A stretch of DNA of 64,000 bases, taken from Alternaria dauci (Eukaryota > Ascomycota > Dothideomycetes > Pleosporales > Pleosporaceae). Under the pieces are notes generated by a model. That model worked only from the letters and a program-made list of their open reading frames with translations. It was not told the origin of the DNA and ran no database searches. Numbering within the stretch: position 1 is the stretch's first letter; each line of letters begins with the position of its first letter. This document shows, one piece after another, positions 55,536-64,000 of this stretch. The translations under genes were made by a program, and so were the position numbers. The stretch is from NCBI RefSeq assembly GCF_042100115.1, contig NC_091280.1:1116001-1180000 (forward strand). Direction: 5' to 3'.

Positions 55536-56816
55536 ATGAGCACCGAAACCATCCTTATCCTTGGGGGTTCCTTTGCAGGAATCAGCGCCGCGCATTACGC
55601 CCTCAAACATGTCCTCCCACAACTACCGAAGAAGGACGGGGTGACCTACAATGTTGCACTCGTCAACCCTTCTAAAGACTTCTGGTGGCGCGTCGCAGCA
55701 CCCAGAGAAAGCGTTTCCAAACAGATGATGCCTTCAGAGAAGACCTTCTATCCAATCGAACCCGCTTTCACCTACGCGTTCCCAAAGTTCAAGTTCATCC
55801 AGGGAACCGCCACACATGTCGACCCCACCAGTCAGACAGTCGGCGTTGAAACCGCGTCAGGCGAGCAACAGAACGTCGAATACGCTGCGCTTGTGATCGC
55901 GACTGGATTCACCACACCAAGTCCCCTGTTCACACAGGCTACCGATCGCGAGGCTCTCGAAAAGGTACATACCGCCTTCCAGGAGGGCTTGAAGAGCGCA
56001 AAGACGGTGGTGATTGGCGGTGGTGGCCCTGTGGGTGTCGAGACCGCTGGAGAGATTGCTGAGATTTTGAACGGAAGACCTGGTTTCATGGCGTCTGCGC
56101 CTAAGAACCCAAAAGCAAAGGTCACTCTTATCTGCGGCGACAAGAAGCTTTTGCCTCTACTCCGCCCAGCCATTGGACAAACTGCTGAGCAGTTCTTGAA
56201 GCGGCTGGGGTGCGATGTCACTTATAATACCAGGGTTGTTGCGTCGACCAAAGTGGGTGAAGAAGAAGGCGCGAAGACGAAAGTGGAGCTTAGCAATGGT
56301 GAAACGATCGAAGCGGATGTCTACATTGACGCGACCGGCTCTCGGCCAAACACTGGCTTCCTTCCCAAGGAGTGGCTCGATACACGCAATCGCGTAGCGT
56401 GCAACGACAAGACGCTCCGCGTCGAACACGAATCCGCCGGTCCTCGTGTCTACGTCGTCGGCGATGCAGGCTCATACACCCGTGGAGGAATCATGGACAT
56501 GTACGATGCTATACCTGCTGCCATGACCAACCTCAAGAACGATCTTCTTGCGCACTTGACCGGGGAGCCTCACAAAGGCGACCGTCACTACACGGCGAAC
56601 CTAAAGGAGCAGCAGATCTGCCCCATCGGGACTCAGAAGGGTGTGGGCGCATTCAATGGGTTCAGGGTCCCCAGCCAGATGGTATGGATGATCAAGGGCA
56701 GAGATTACATGATCAGCCAGCTTGCTGAGGGCACGCTGAGGGGCGATCAGTTCAAGAAGGAGGGAAAGTGGACGCCTGTACAACAGGTCGGCAAGGCTGG
56801 ACTCAGCTCAGGATAG
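55536..56816 (+). CDS. AIFM2/FSP1-like FAD-dependent NAD(P)H oxidoreductase
   Basis: Pyridine-nucleotide-disulfide-oxidoreductase fold; relatives are AMID/AIFM2/FSP1-type NAD(P)H quinone reductases. Substrate unknown here. Intronless, 426 residues, the family length. The N-terminal FAD motif is ILGGSFAGISAAHYA, the second Rossmann motif VIGGGGPVGVETAGEI lies near residue 155, and the FAD-closing motif is VYVVGDAGSY. ATGFTT and ATGSRPN are the usual linker motifs. I see no mitochondrial presequence or membrane segment, so a cytosolic or lipid-associated protein is likely. Confidence 0.92.
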   Translation: MSTETILILGGSFAGISAAHYALKHVLPQLPKKDGVTYNVALVNPSKDFWWRVAAPRESVSKQMMPSEKTFYPIEPAFTYAFPKFKFIQGTATHVDPTSQTVGVETASGEQQNVEYAALVIATGFTTPSPLFTQATDREALEKVHTAFQEGLKSAKTVVIGGGGPVGVETAGEIAEILNGRPGFMASAPKNPKAKVTLICGDKKLLPLLRPAIGQTAEQFLKRLGCDVTYNTRVVASTKVGEEEGAKTKVELSNGETIEADVYIDATGSRPNTGFLPKEWLDTRNRVACNDKTLRVEHESAGPRVYVVGDAGSYTRGGIMDMYDAIPAAMTNLKNDLLAHLTGEPHKGDRHYTANLKEQQICPIGTQKGVGAFNGFRVPSQMVWMIKGRDYMISQLAEGTLRGDQFKKEGKWTPVQQVGKAGLSSG

Positions 56817-57127
56817 AGTCGAAGCTTTAGGAGCTACAACTGCGTTCATTCATAGCGGATAAGAATACCCCGGGGTATAGCGCGTGGGTTATATAGTCTT
56901 AATTTCATGTCAAGGTGGATTGATTGCTATGCTCACCTAACGTGGGTGTCTGATGAATGCGACGATCAGATTGTGCTAAGATCTCCAGGCCCCACCCATT
57001 AAGCTCAACCTTAGCGCGTCATAGCTCAGAGCTCCAAAATTTCCCAGCGTTAACAAAGGTGCTCACGACTCGCGCCTCGAATATCCCACCAGCGCCCAAG
57101 TGCAGGTTACCGTCCACTGTTCTCGAC
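56817..57127. other. Short intergenic region
   Basis: About 310 bp: the oxidoreductase 3' flank and the RRP43 5' flank. The RRP43 frame is open upstream to 56957, but it lacks a better start. Confidence 0.45.
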
Positions 57128-58156
57128 ATGGCCACTGCAACTCAGCCCTCACCAGCCCTCACGTTCCCTCGCCCCATCTTCGCCGCTGTCTCGCCGCACC
57201 CGTTTCTTCAAGCGCATCTCTCCGCCGAGAAGAAGAAGCCAATCCGCGCCAATGGCCGTACCGCAAACGAATTTCGCACACCCGGAATCAACACCGGGAG
57301 TCTAACTCACTGCAACGGCAGTGCGGTTGTGCGGCTCGGAAACACAAGTGTTGTTTGCGGGGTGCGCGCGGAGATCTTGAAAGAGGATGACATACCAGGT
57401 GCCTACAAGTACCCAGGACAGAGTGCAGACGACGACGAAGATGACGAAGAAGTGGAAGAGCTGAGACTGTTGGTTCCAAACGTGGAACTGTCTACAGGAA
57501 GCACGCCCTCTCACATCCCCGGGAATGCACCGTCCACATACGCGCAAACACTCATAACCCGCATACGTTCTCTCCTCAATTCAACACACCTTCTTCGCGC
57601 CTCAGATCTCCGCATACTATACAAGCCATCAACAAACCCCGAAGATCCAGATACCGAAGCCGAGACACAACTGAAAGGATATTGGGTCCTCTATCTCGAC
57701 GTCTTCTTCATCAGCATTGATGGCAACGCATTCGACGCTGCTTGGATATCCATACTCGCCGCACTCCGCGATACACTTCTTCCACACGCATACTATGACG
57801 AAGAGTACGAGGGAATATTATGCTCGGACGAACCAAAAGAGGCGCATCGGCTTCAGCTACGCGGTCTACCAATACCCAGCACATTCGCAGTATTCGAAGG
57901 CAGGAGAGAGGAGGAAGAGGATGCAGTGGATTTTGTTCTCAGTGATCCGGATGCATTCGAGGAGGGCGTATGTAGAGAAACGGTCAGCGTGATGGTGGAT
58001 TGCGCGGACGGAAAGAAAGGTACAAAAGACTTGGTCATCAGGCGAGTGGAGAAGAGCGGCGGAGGCGTCGTGGGGAGGGAGATGATGGGAGCTCTGGTCA
58101 AGAGAAGCATCGATCGGTGGGGCGTTGTCGAAAGTGTGTTCAGTGGGAAAGCTTGA
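57128..58156 (+). CDS. RRP43: Exosome complex subunit RRP43 (RNase PH-like)
   Basis: Catalytically inactive RNase PH-domain subunit of the RNA exosome ring, in nucleus and cytoplasm. Intronless, 342 residues from the ATG of MATATQPSPALTFPRPIF. Family features: HPFLQAHLSAEKKKPIRANG near the start, FRTPGINTGSLTHCNGSAVVRLGNTSVVCGVRAEI, and GYWVLYLDVFFISIDGNAFDAAWISILAAL in the RNase PH fold (quoted here only as landmarks). An acidic loop ADDDEDDEEVEEL is inserted near residue 100. RRP43 is the best match among RRP42/43/45; the choice rests on the N-terminal arrangement. Confidence 0.88.
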   Translation: MATATQPSPALTFPRPIFAAVSPHPFLQAHLSAEKKKPIRANGRTANEFRTPGINTGSLTHCNGSAVVRLGNTSVVCGVRAEILKEDDIPGAYKYPGQSADDDEDDEEVEELRLLVPNVELSTGSTPSHIPGNAPSTYAQTLITRIRSLLNSTHLLRASDLRILYKPSTNPEDPDTEAETQLKGYWVLYLDVFFISIDGNAFDAAWISILAALRDTLLPHAYYDEEYEGILCSDEPKEAHRLQLRGLPIPSTFAVFEGRREEEEDAVDFVLSDPDAFEEGVCRETVSVMVDCADGKKGTKDLVIRRVEKSGGGVVGREMMGALVKRSIDRWGVVESVFSGKA

Positions 58157-60458
58157 GTTGGATGACATGCACTTGGCGCCCATCCAAGATTGCGACGAAC
58201 CCAAAAACCTTCAGGCGAGTTCGAGAGAACATCATGAAGCGCAGCCCATTTGCGTGACCGAATCAAGGTTGACCCAGCAAATAGGGCTTCGTTGGACTAA
58301 CAGCCCAGAGCGACATACGTTTCGTCCGCGAAGAGCGCTTGTACGTTTGGCCAATCTCATTATGCACAGCTGTGATAAAAACGATAATACACAAAGTTGG
58401 TCAAGTCGACGTCCATGTTGCTCGTGGATCAAATACTTTACGAGCATAAGGTGCAAAGAGAAGATATTGTGCATACAGAGTGCCAGTACAACTATCTAGG
58501 CATTGTTTGTATGCACATAACCCAAGTCGAGATGCAATAAGTCTTCTTCCACTCTGTGACTTTCCATTCATGGGGTTCCGCCAAGTCGTCTTTCCGCGTA
58601 TGTCGCCCCCTTTCCTAGATACTGGGGACGTATGGCAACTTCCAAAAACGAAGCGCTCTGCTACTCCGTCAAAACTTTGTTTTGATCTTCCGCGGCACAT
58701 TGCCGCTCTGCTGTACCCGGTCGCTTCGTTCCGCGGACGCTCAACAACTGTGGTTTTCTTAGACCCATCATATGCTAACACAAGCGCGAAGTGTACGGAG
58801 CCTCAAGTACAGGGATGCTCCACAGCGTATCACAGGCCAAGTTCTCGCAAGCTTTGGTTACGCGCCTTCTTCGCCCACGTCCTATTCATGGCGTTGCAAT
58901 ATCGTACGGGAAACATTGTGCTATCGAGAGATAATGTCTGTCGTTGGGCATTCCGATGCCGCCCCCATTCTTGCAAATCATGACGACAACGGAATTCCTC
59001 AGCGGCAACATGTGATATGTGGATCAAGCCTGGTCCAGACCACACGTACTGTGTGTTTCAAAAATAGTAGGGAGGGTAATCTCCCTATCGATACCGGCCG
59101 TGTCTTGTGCTGTCGTTGAGACGTCAGGCATCGGGCTAAATGGCAAAAAGCCTACGCTCCGACTACTGCGAACTTGTTGAATGGTGGCCGCTCTCTACCG
59201 GACGGAGACATCTGCCAGGTACGCGCGCAGGAACACGTATCTTGCAGGCTTAGTCTTGAGCTAAAGGCGAGCTGCATCGGTTTTCCCGATTGCTAAACTC
59301 GGTGTGCAGGTCATCATAAACTTGTGATTCGACGCCACACACATGTTGTGCTCAGGTACGAAGTGTCATCCTTGACTGTGCCGTGCAGAGTGACGACGAG
59401 TTGAGCAAGTCCGTGTGCAGTTCTTATCGATTTCCTTCCACATACAGGAAATGACAGGTCGTCAAAATGACCACTGCCCTGGTTCATGTCCCTAAAGACA
59501 GCAAGCGGCCCTTGCGAAGATCTCGTTTCCAGTGCCCGGGCGATCCTTTGAGTGACTCCCGTTGCGGCCCAGCGGTAAAAGTACACAGCTCCACATTGGG
59601 TGGGTTCGCTGTAAGAAAGCATCTTTGCCGGATCGTCTTCGTTATCAGAGCCCTTGTCTCGAGGCCCAAAAAGAAACTTTTGCAGCAAATCGAAGCGCGT
59701 GCGGACATTAATCTTAGGCAGGGGGAGTCGGCACCGTTTGAAGATCAGCCACCAACGCCTCGCGTCCGGCGATCGTGACGCTAAGCGCCCCGAACACCGT
59801 CGTGAACGGGATGTATGTTTCTGTCCTATCGATAGGCTGGCTGTCGTCCAGACTCCGGGAAGCAAACAACGGGCGTCGCGTGGACTGTATATCGGTTTGT
59901 TTCAGACAACGGCGGCATACCTACTGCAAGCCTCGCTGCACACTAAAGGGACTCGGGCGTTACTGCTAAGTATTTTTGCGACTCGCGGAATGGGATCCTC
60001 TCATCCTACCCCTGATACCCGCGCCGTCTTCCCACTGCGCGCGGCTCCCCTGGCTTAGATCTCCACCTGGAAACCACTACGCACATACGCGAATCTAGTC
60101 ACATCAGTCAAACTTTTGGAAGCCCTAGCTAATCTCGTCCAGGAATGGGGCGCCTCAAGCGTGGGCTGGCCACAGCAGGCTGCATGCAATTCCAGGTGCA
60201 GGCGGGCGTTGATGTATATTTACCCAGCATCCTGCTTATCGTTTCTTGCTCTTGTCGCTTGCCCCCCATCGCTCTCTTTGGCTTCCGGTACGGGAATACC
60301 ATTCTTCCATTCTTTTGACTCTTCATACACACTCCTTTGACATCAAGAGCATCTAGAGTCTGTGACTCGGTCCTTTCATTAACAAACAGCTCACTCTTTT
60401 CGCTGTCTTACAATTGAGATCCACTTCCCATATACCCGAGCATCACCAACAAGCAGCC
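58157..60458. other. 2.3 kb region without a supported gene
   Basis: Open frames of 124-183 codons exist (58125-58499 plus, 58480-58983 plus, 59314-59865 minus), but none resembles a protein family or joins by good splice signals. The last few hundred bases are pyrimidine-rich and are probably the promoter and 5' UTR of the DUF1996 gene. Confidence 0.5.
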
Positions 60459-61957
60459 ATGCGTTTCGATATCGTCTCCCTCACGGCCGGCTTTGCCGCA
60501 ACTGCCTCCGCTCAGTGCGTTGGCAACTACTTCAGCTTCTACAACCGCGCTGGCAATGCCATGAGCTACCAGCGTCTCGACCCCGGTCTTTTCCCTGGAA
60601 CTGAGAGCCCACATCTTCACTCCTTCGATGGAGGAAACGGACTTTCCAAGGCGATGGGCTTTGCTGATACTCAGGCCTCGGACTGCACTACTGCTCGTGT
60701 CAAGACCGACAAGTCCTTATACTGGCGCCCCACTCTATTCTTCACCAACGGAACCAAATTCTACCGTGTACCCGAGCTATCAACCAAGATTTACTACAAG
60801 TACGGCGATGGCAACAACTGGGCAAATGTCACGGCGTACCCAGAAGACTTTAACATGATTGCTGGTAGCCCGCTCAAGCGCTCGGATGGCGACAACCCAG
60901 CCGGTGTTCGTTGGGGCTGCCACGAGCCCGACGGTGGCTCGACAGCCATTTTCGCCAATGGGTTCCCCAAGGGCTTCAGCACTTGCAAGTACGGCTTCGC
61001 GTCCGAAGTCACCTTCCCTTCCTGCTGGAACGGTGAGAAGATGGACCCCAAGAACCCTAGTGCGCACATGGCCTACCCCAACGGCAACGCTGGGATTGGA
61101 ATCGAGAACTGCCCGACTACTCACAGGGCTGCGCGCTTCCCGACTCTCTTCATCGAGTACTGGTGGGACGTTACCAGCTTTACCTTTGGTCCTAACGAGG
61201 CTCCTTGGATCTTGTCCAATGGTGACCCAACTGGCTATGGCTTCCACGGCGACTTTGTACGTTCTTTTGTACCTCTCTCGTACCTTTACTAACATGACGA
61301 TAGATGAACGGTTGGGAGTCCGGTGTCCTCGAGAAGGCTGTAAGCGAGAACGACGGCTGCAAGTGCGGTTGCGGATGTGGACAGGCAGAAATGGAACAGT
61401 GCTTCGGTTCCGAGAACGTCAACAAGGACAGCGACGAGTCCTGGGCAAGCTGCTCTGCCATGGAGACATACGGTGGCGATGATGGAAGCGTCCTCGATGC
61501 TCTCCCTGGCTGCAACCCCATCCAGTCCGGTCCTGCTTCTGCTACCTCAGCATCCGGACTAGGCTGCACCGCTGCTCCTGCGCCTGCTGGCAACAGCAGT
61601 GCTACTTATTCCGCCACCGTACGCCCTACTTCCATGGCTGTCATCTCATCTGCATACGGGGCTGCCCCGTCCGGCGCCTACTCTGCGGCCCTACCCCACG
61701 TCTCTTCTGGAACGTCGGTAGTCAGCGAGGCCGCGACCCCTCTCCCCATGAGCGCTTTCCCATCATACACCGCCGTGCTTCCTGAGAAGCAGGTTGACAA
61801 GCCAACTGGTTATGATGCTGCGCAGCCTACCCTGATTGCGTCCGAGGCTGCAGATGCTACTACCTGCACTAGCGGAGCTACTGTGACTGAGACGGTGAAG
61901 GCAACTGTTACCGTCACCGTCGATGGACATGCCGCTGTGAGCACTGGCTCTTACTAA
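60459..61957 (+). CDS. Secreted DUF1996 domain protein
   Basis: Fungal secreted family of unknown activity. Exons 60459-61256 and 61304-61957 give 483 residues. Residues 1-19 (MRFDIVSLTAGFAATASAQ) are a signal peptide. The DUF1996 domain follows, with the typical HLHSFDGGNGLS, YWRPTLFF and NCPTTHRAARFPTLFIEYWW. After the domain comes a compact cysteine cluster CKCGCGCGQAEMEQCFG, then a long Ala/Ser/Thr/Pro-rich, probably O-glycosylated tail ending in Thr/Val repeats and no GPI signal. The intron has a CTAAC branch point just before its acceptor. Confidence 0.92.
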
Positions 61958-62547
61958 TCCGTGCTTGAAACCAGATGACGATTTTTCCACACATTGCTCT
62001 GACGTATCCATCCCATTGAGCTTCCCTGCAATAAAAAATCGAATCGTACATTCTTACGTTTCATGTACATACTTTTCCAGTTTCAGGAACACAAAGACCA
62101 TAAAGGATAGATGAAATTTCCTCAACCGTTCGTTTATCGAGAAAATTTTGCTGTTTTCCAATGACACAATTCTATGTATCGCGTGATTCACGAGTGCTCC
62201 AAAAATGCTGGGCGTGGTACAAAAGTATAGACGTTGATCCGTTGTGAGCCTTATACAACGTGCCCCATCCCTATGTTGTTATCAGCACTAACCTGTTGCT
62301 CAGGATACATGCTGAGAATGCAAATTGGGACCGTCTGAGGAGAAAGTGGGAATAAATGTGTCGACTGTTAACGCTGAAGCAGTCCATGTGTATGTCATGC
62401 ATCAAAAACGCGGCAGGCCAGCGAAAGCGTGAAAAATCCTCCAAAGTCCCGTCTTGCAACTGCCACTGTCTCCGTGACGGCAAAATGGTAGTCCGCAGAG
62501 GCTCCGCCTGCAAAAAAGGAGAAGTGCGCTCTCACGAACGCCGATGA
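61958..62547. other. Intergenic region
   Basis: 3' flank of the DUF1996 gene up to the tRNA gene. AT-rich; nothing else is supported. Confidence 0.5.
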
Positions 62548-62646
62548 TGACTCATCGGAGGTTTGAACTCCGGACCTTCAGTGTCCTAACTGAGCTTGTT
62601 AAAGCTATTGTTAGACTGACGTGATAACCAACTACACCAACGAGCC
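62548..62646 (-). tRNA. tRNA-Val (anticodon AAC), with intron
   Basis: The minus strand folds as a tRNA: acceptor GGCTCGT pairs with ATGAGTC, D-arm GTGTAGTTGGTTATCAC, anticodon stem TCAGT/ACTGA with loop CTAACA, and T-arm CGGAG-TTCAAAC-CTCCG. The anticodon is AAC. About 25 extra bases follow the anticodon loop and contain CAGTTAG, which can pair with the anticodon region as in nuclear tRNA introns. Length is 99, or about 74 after splicing; CCA is not encoded. Confidence 0.9.
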
Positions 62647-64000
62647 CTGTTTGATGACATGAGGTCCGGACAGCCGGATAATATCGTAAAACAAAACCGT
62701 CCCACTCGTTTGTTGGGTGTGGAAAAGGGGCAATGGTTGTAGTGGTTGTAAGAGCGGGGCAGTGCAAAACTTGAGATGGGCCGGACATTGAATTATTGGG
62801 CCACATCCACGAATCAGACGAGGTCCACAAACGCCTAGCTTAGCTCGCTATTGATAACTGGTCGACCGCCATCAATTACCAGATCGGCTGCTGCCAACGT
62901 CGAGATATCGAGAAAGAGACACATCGACCTTGGGGCTGGGCCCTGAGGTTTAGTCGAGATGCTGATTGGGCAGTTCGAACTGAAATTCGCTTCTGTCGTA
63001 GCCTGCTAGTAGCACCCATTGCTAATTCACATTCAACTTCGGGAAGCCTGGCTCTGGAGATATGATTACGTATCGTCCAAGCACAAAGGTGTGTTGGCAG
63101 TGTTGAGTTCGTATGGCAGTGGTGGGCGACAGGCTGGCCCTCTAGCAGTAGATGCGCGCCCGTACCGCTGACCTGCAAGTCTCACTCCGTTAAGCATCGC
63201 CATAGGGTGTAACATCTCCAACGCTTAGAAACGAGTGGATCAAGCTGGGAAAGAAGAGAATTCCGACTGTTCTACGCGTGACAGTCCTGGTGTGTTTCGA
63301 TTGCGGCATGGCATGGCATGGGCAATAGTGTCCTAGGCGCGGCCTGCCTTTGCCAGAATGGGCGCTCATAATTTGCTTGCAACGTGAATCGGACGCCGCG
63401 AGGTACTGGCGCAAGTAACGCGTATGCCGCGTTCGTCCCGTTCCGAACGTGGTCTTCGCAGATACGAAGGCAAAGGTCAATTTGGAAATGTCGGCAGGAA
63501 TGTAGACAAAGATTAGTTGGTGTTGCGTGAACAAGAGGTTGCGTTAGAGTTTTCTTGCGATCGCAAAGAGCAGTCATCGCTGGTGACTGGTGACTGCCTC
63601 TTCAGGCGCGTCTGAGCGCGCAGCCGACGCGAGATGGAAGGAGCCCAACCCATCCGCTACGATCATTGGTTGGCATTGGTCCTCCGATACCACTGATCCA
63701 AAAATAAAAAGAATACCCGTCGAACGTCACGTTGTCACCGTTTGCCAATCTTGTCTACAAAAGTCGCACATCAAACATCTACGCGACATCCAGATCCCGT
63801 CGCTTCGCCGGCACAGCGTTGTCCACTTCGGCAGCGAAGCGAACCCCAGCAGCACCACAGCCACATGCTGCCGTCGACCCACTCACAACGCTCCCTCAAC
63901 GCATCCGTGCCAGGGTAAGCGGCAGCGCGACATGCGATTCGATCAAGAATGCCATCCGGACTGTGGCTAGTGAGGGGCGAATCTGCAGGTGCGCGACCTC
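62647..64000. other. Right edge, no supported gene
   Basis: No recognisable gene. A plus-strand frame is open from about 63715 to the window end, but it has no ATG. Another frame has an ATG near 63866 followed by a GTAAGC donor. Either could be the start of a gene continuing outside the window, with no homology to support it. Confidence 0.4.

Noticed and set aside
59314..59865. 183-codon minus-strand open frame
   Set aside because: No domain, no splice signals and no codon pattern like the neighbouring genes. It is best explained as chance.
63715..64000. Partial gene at the right edge
   Set aside because: The open frame has no start codon and no recognisable homology. It cannot be judged without sequence beyond the window.

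Overview
The window is nuclear DNA of a filamentous ascomycete (Pezizomycotina; a Dothideomycete is my best guess, from gene content and style only). Genes are monocistronic on both strands. Introns are short (about 45-190 bp), with GT..AG ends and CTAAC-like branch points. Intergenic gaps of 0.2-2 kb, an intron-containing tRNA-Val and fungus-specific families (Uds1, calcipressin, NIMA, BIM1-like, DUF1996) all fit. I see no intact transposon, rRNA, CRISPR array or bacterial-type operon. Exon models were built by hand. Where I summed exons the coding length was a multiple of three, and this decided several splice choices.

Layout. 0.4-5.4 kb: PRPP synthetase and a Uds1-domain septation protein, both minus strand. 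5.4-10.5 kb: a 5 kb stretch with no gene I can support. 10.5-16.1 kb: mitochondrial Phe-tRNA synthetase divergent from a mitochondrial dicarboxylate carrier, then an isolated cytochrome P450. 17.3-22.2 kb: ribosomal protein S6, calcipressin and RNA polymerase subunit RPB3. 22.8-31 kb: mitochondrial GrpE (MGE1) divergent from a PrpF-like isomerase with an extra C-terminal region, an APC/C activator of the Cdc20/Cdh1/Ama1 class, the Rab geranylgeranyltransferase alpha subunit (BET4), and a small membrane protein. 31.2-38 kb: one 6.8 kb intronless MMS22/Mus7 gene. 38.4-47.6 kb: a peroxisomal very-long-chain acyl-CoA synthetase, a dienelactone hydrolase-like protein, a frame-broken chitin-binding (CBM18) relic, an ankyrin-BTB protein and a NIMA kinase. 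48-53.3 kb: a metalloreductase, a Ctr copper transporter and a BIM1-like copper protein side by side. 53.8-62 kb: NAC-beta, an AIFM2/FSP1-like oxidoreductase, exosome RRP43 and a secreted DUF1996 protein. 62.5 kb: tRNA-Val(AAC).

The most interesting region is 48.1-53.3 kb. The three genes together would make a copper-uptake module: surface reduction of Cu(II), a GPI-anchored histidine-brace copper binder, and a Cu(I) channel. The reductase and the transporter both begin with Met/His-rich segments. The two promoter regions of the module carry five copies of TGCTCA, one within an exact TGTGCTCA, which resembles the Mac1-type copper-response element. Other notable observations are a one-nucleotide exon in NAC-beta, a five-nucleotide exon in the dicarboxylate carrier, a possible 57-nt cassette exon inside an RPS6 intron, and the CBM18 relic broken by a single extra base.
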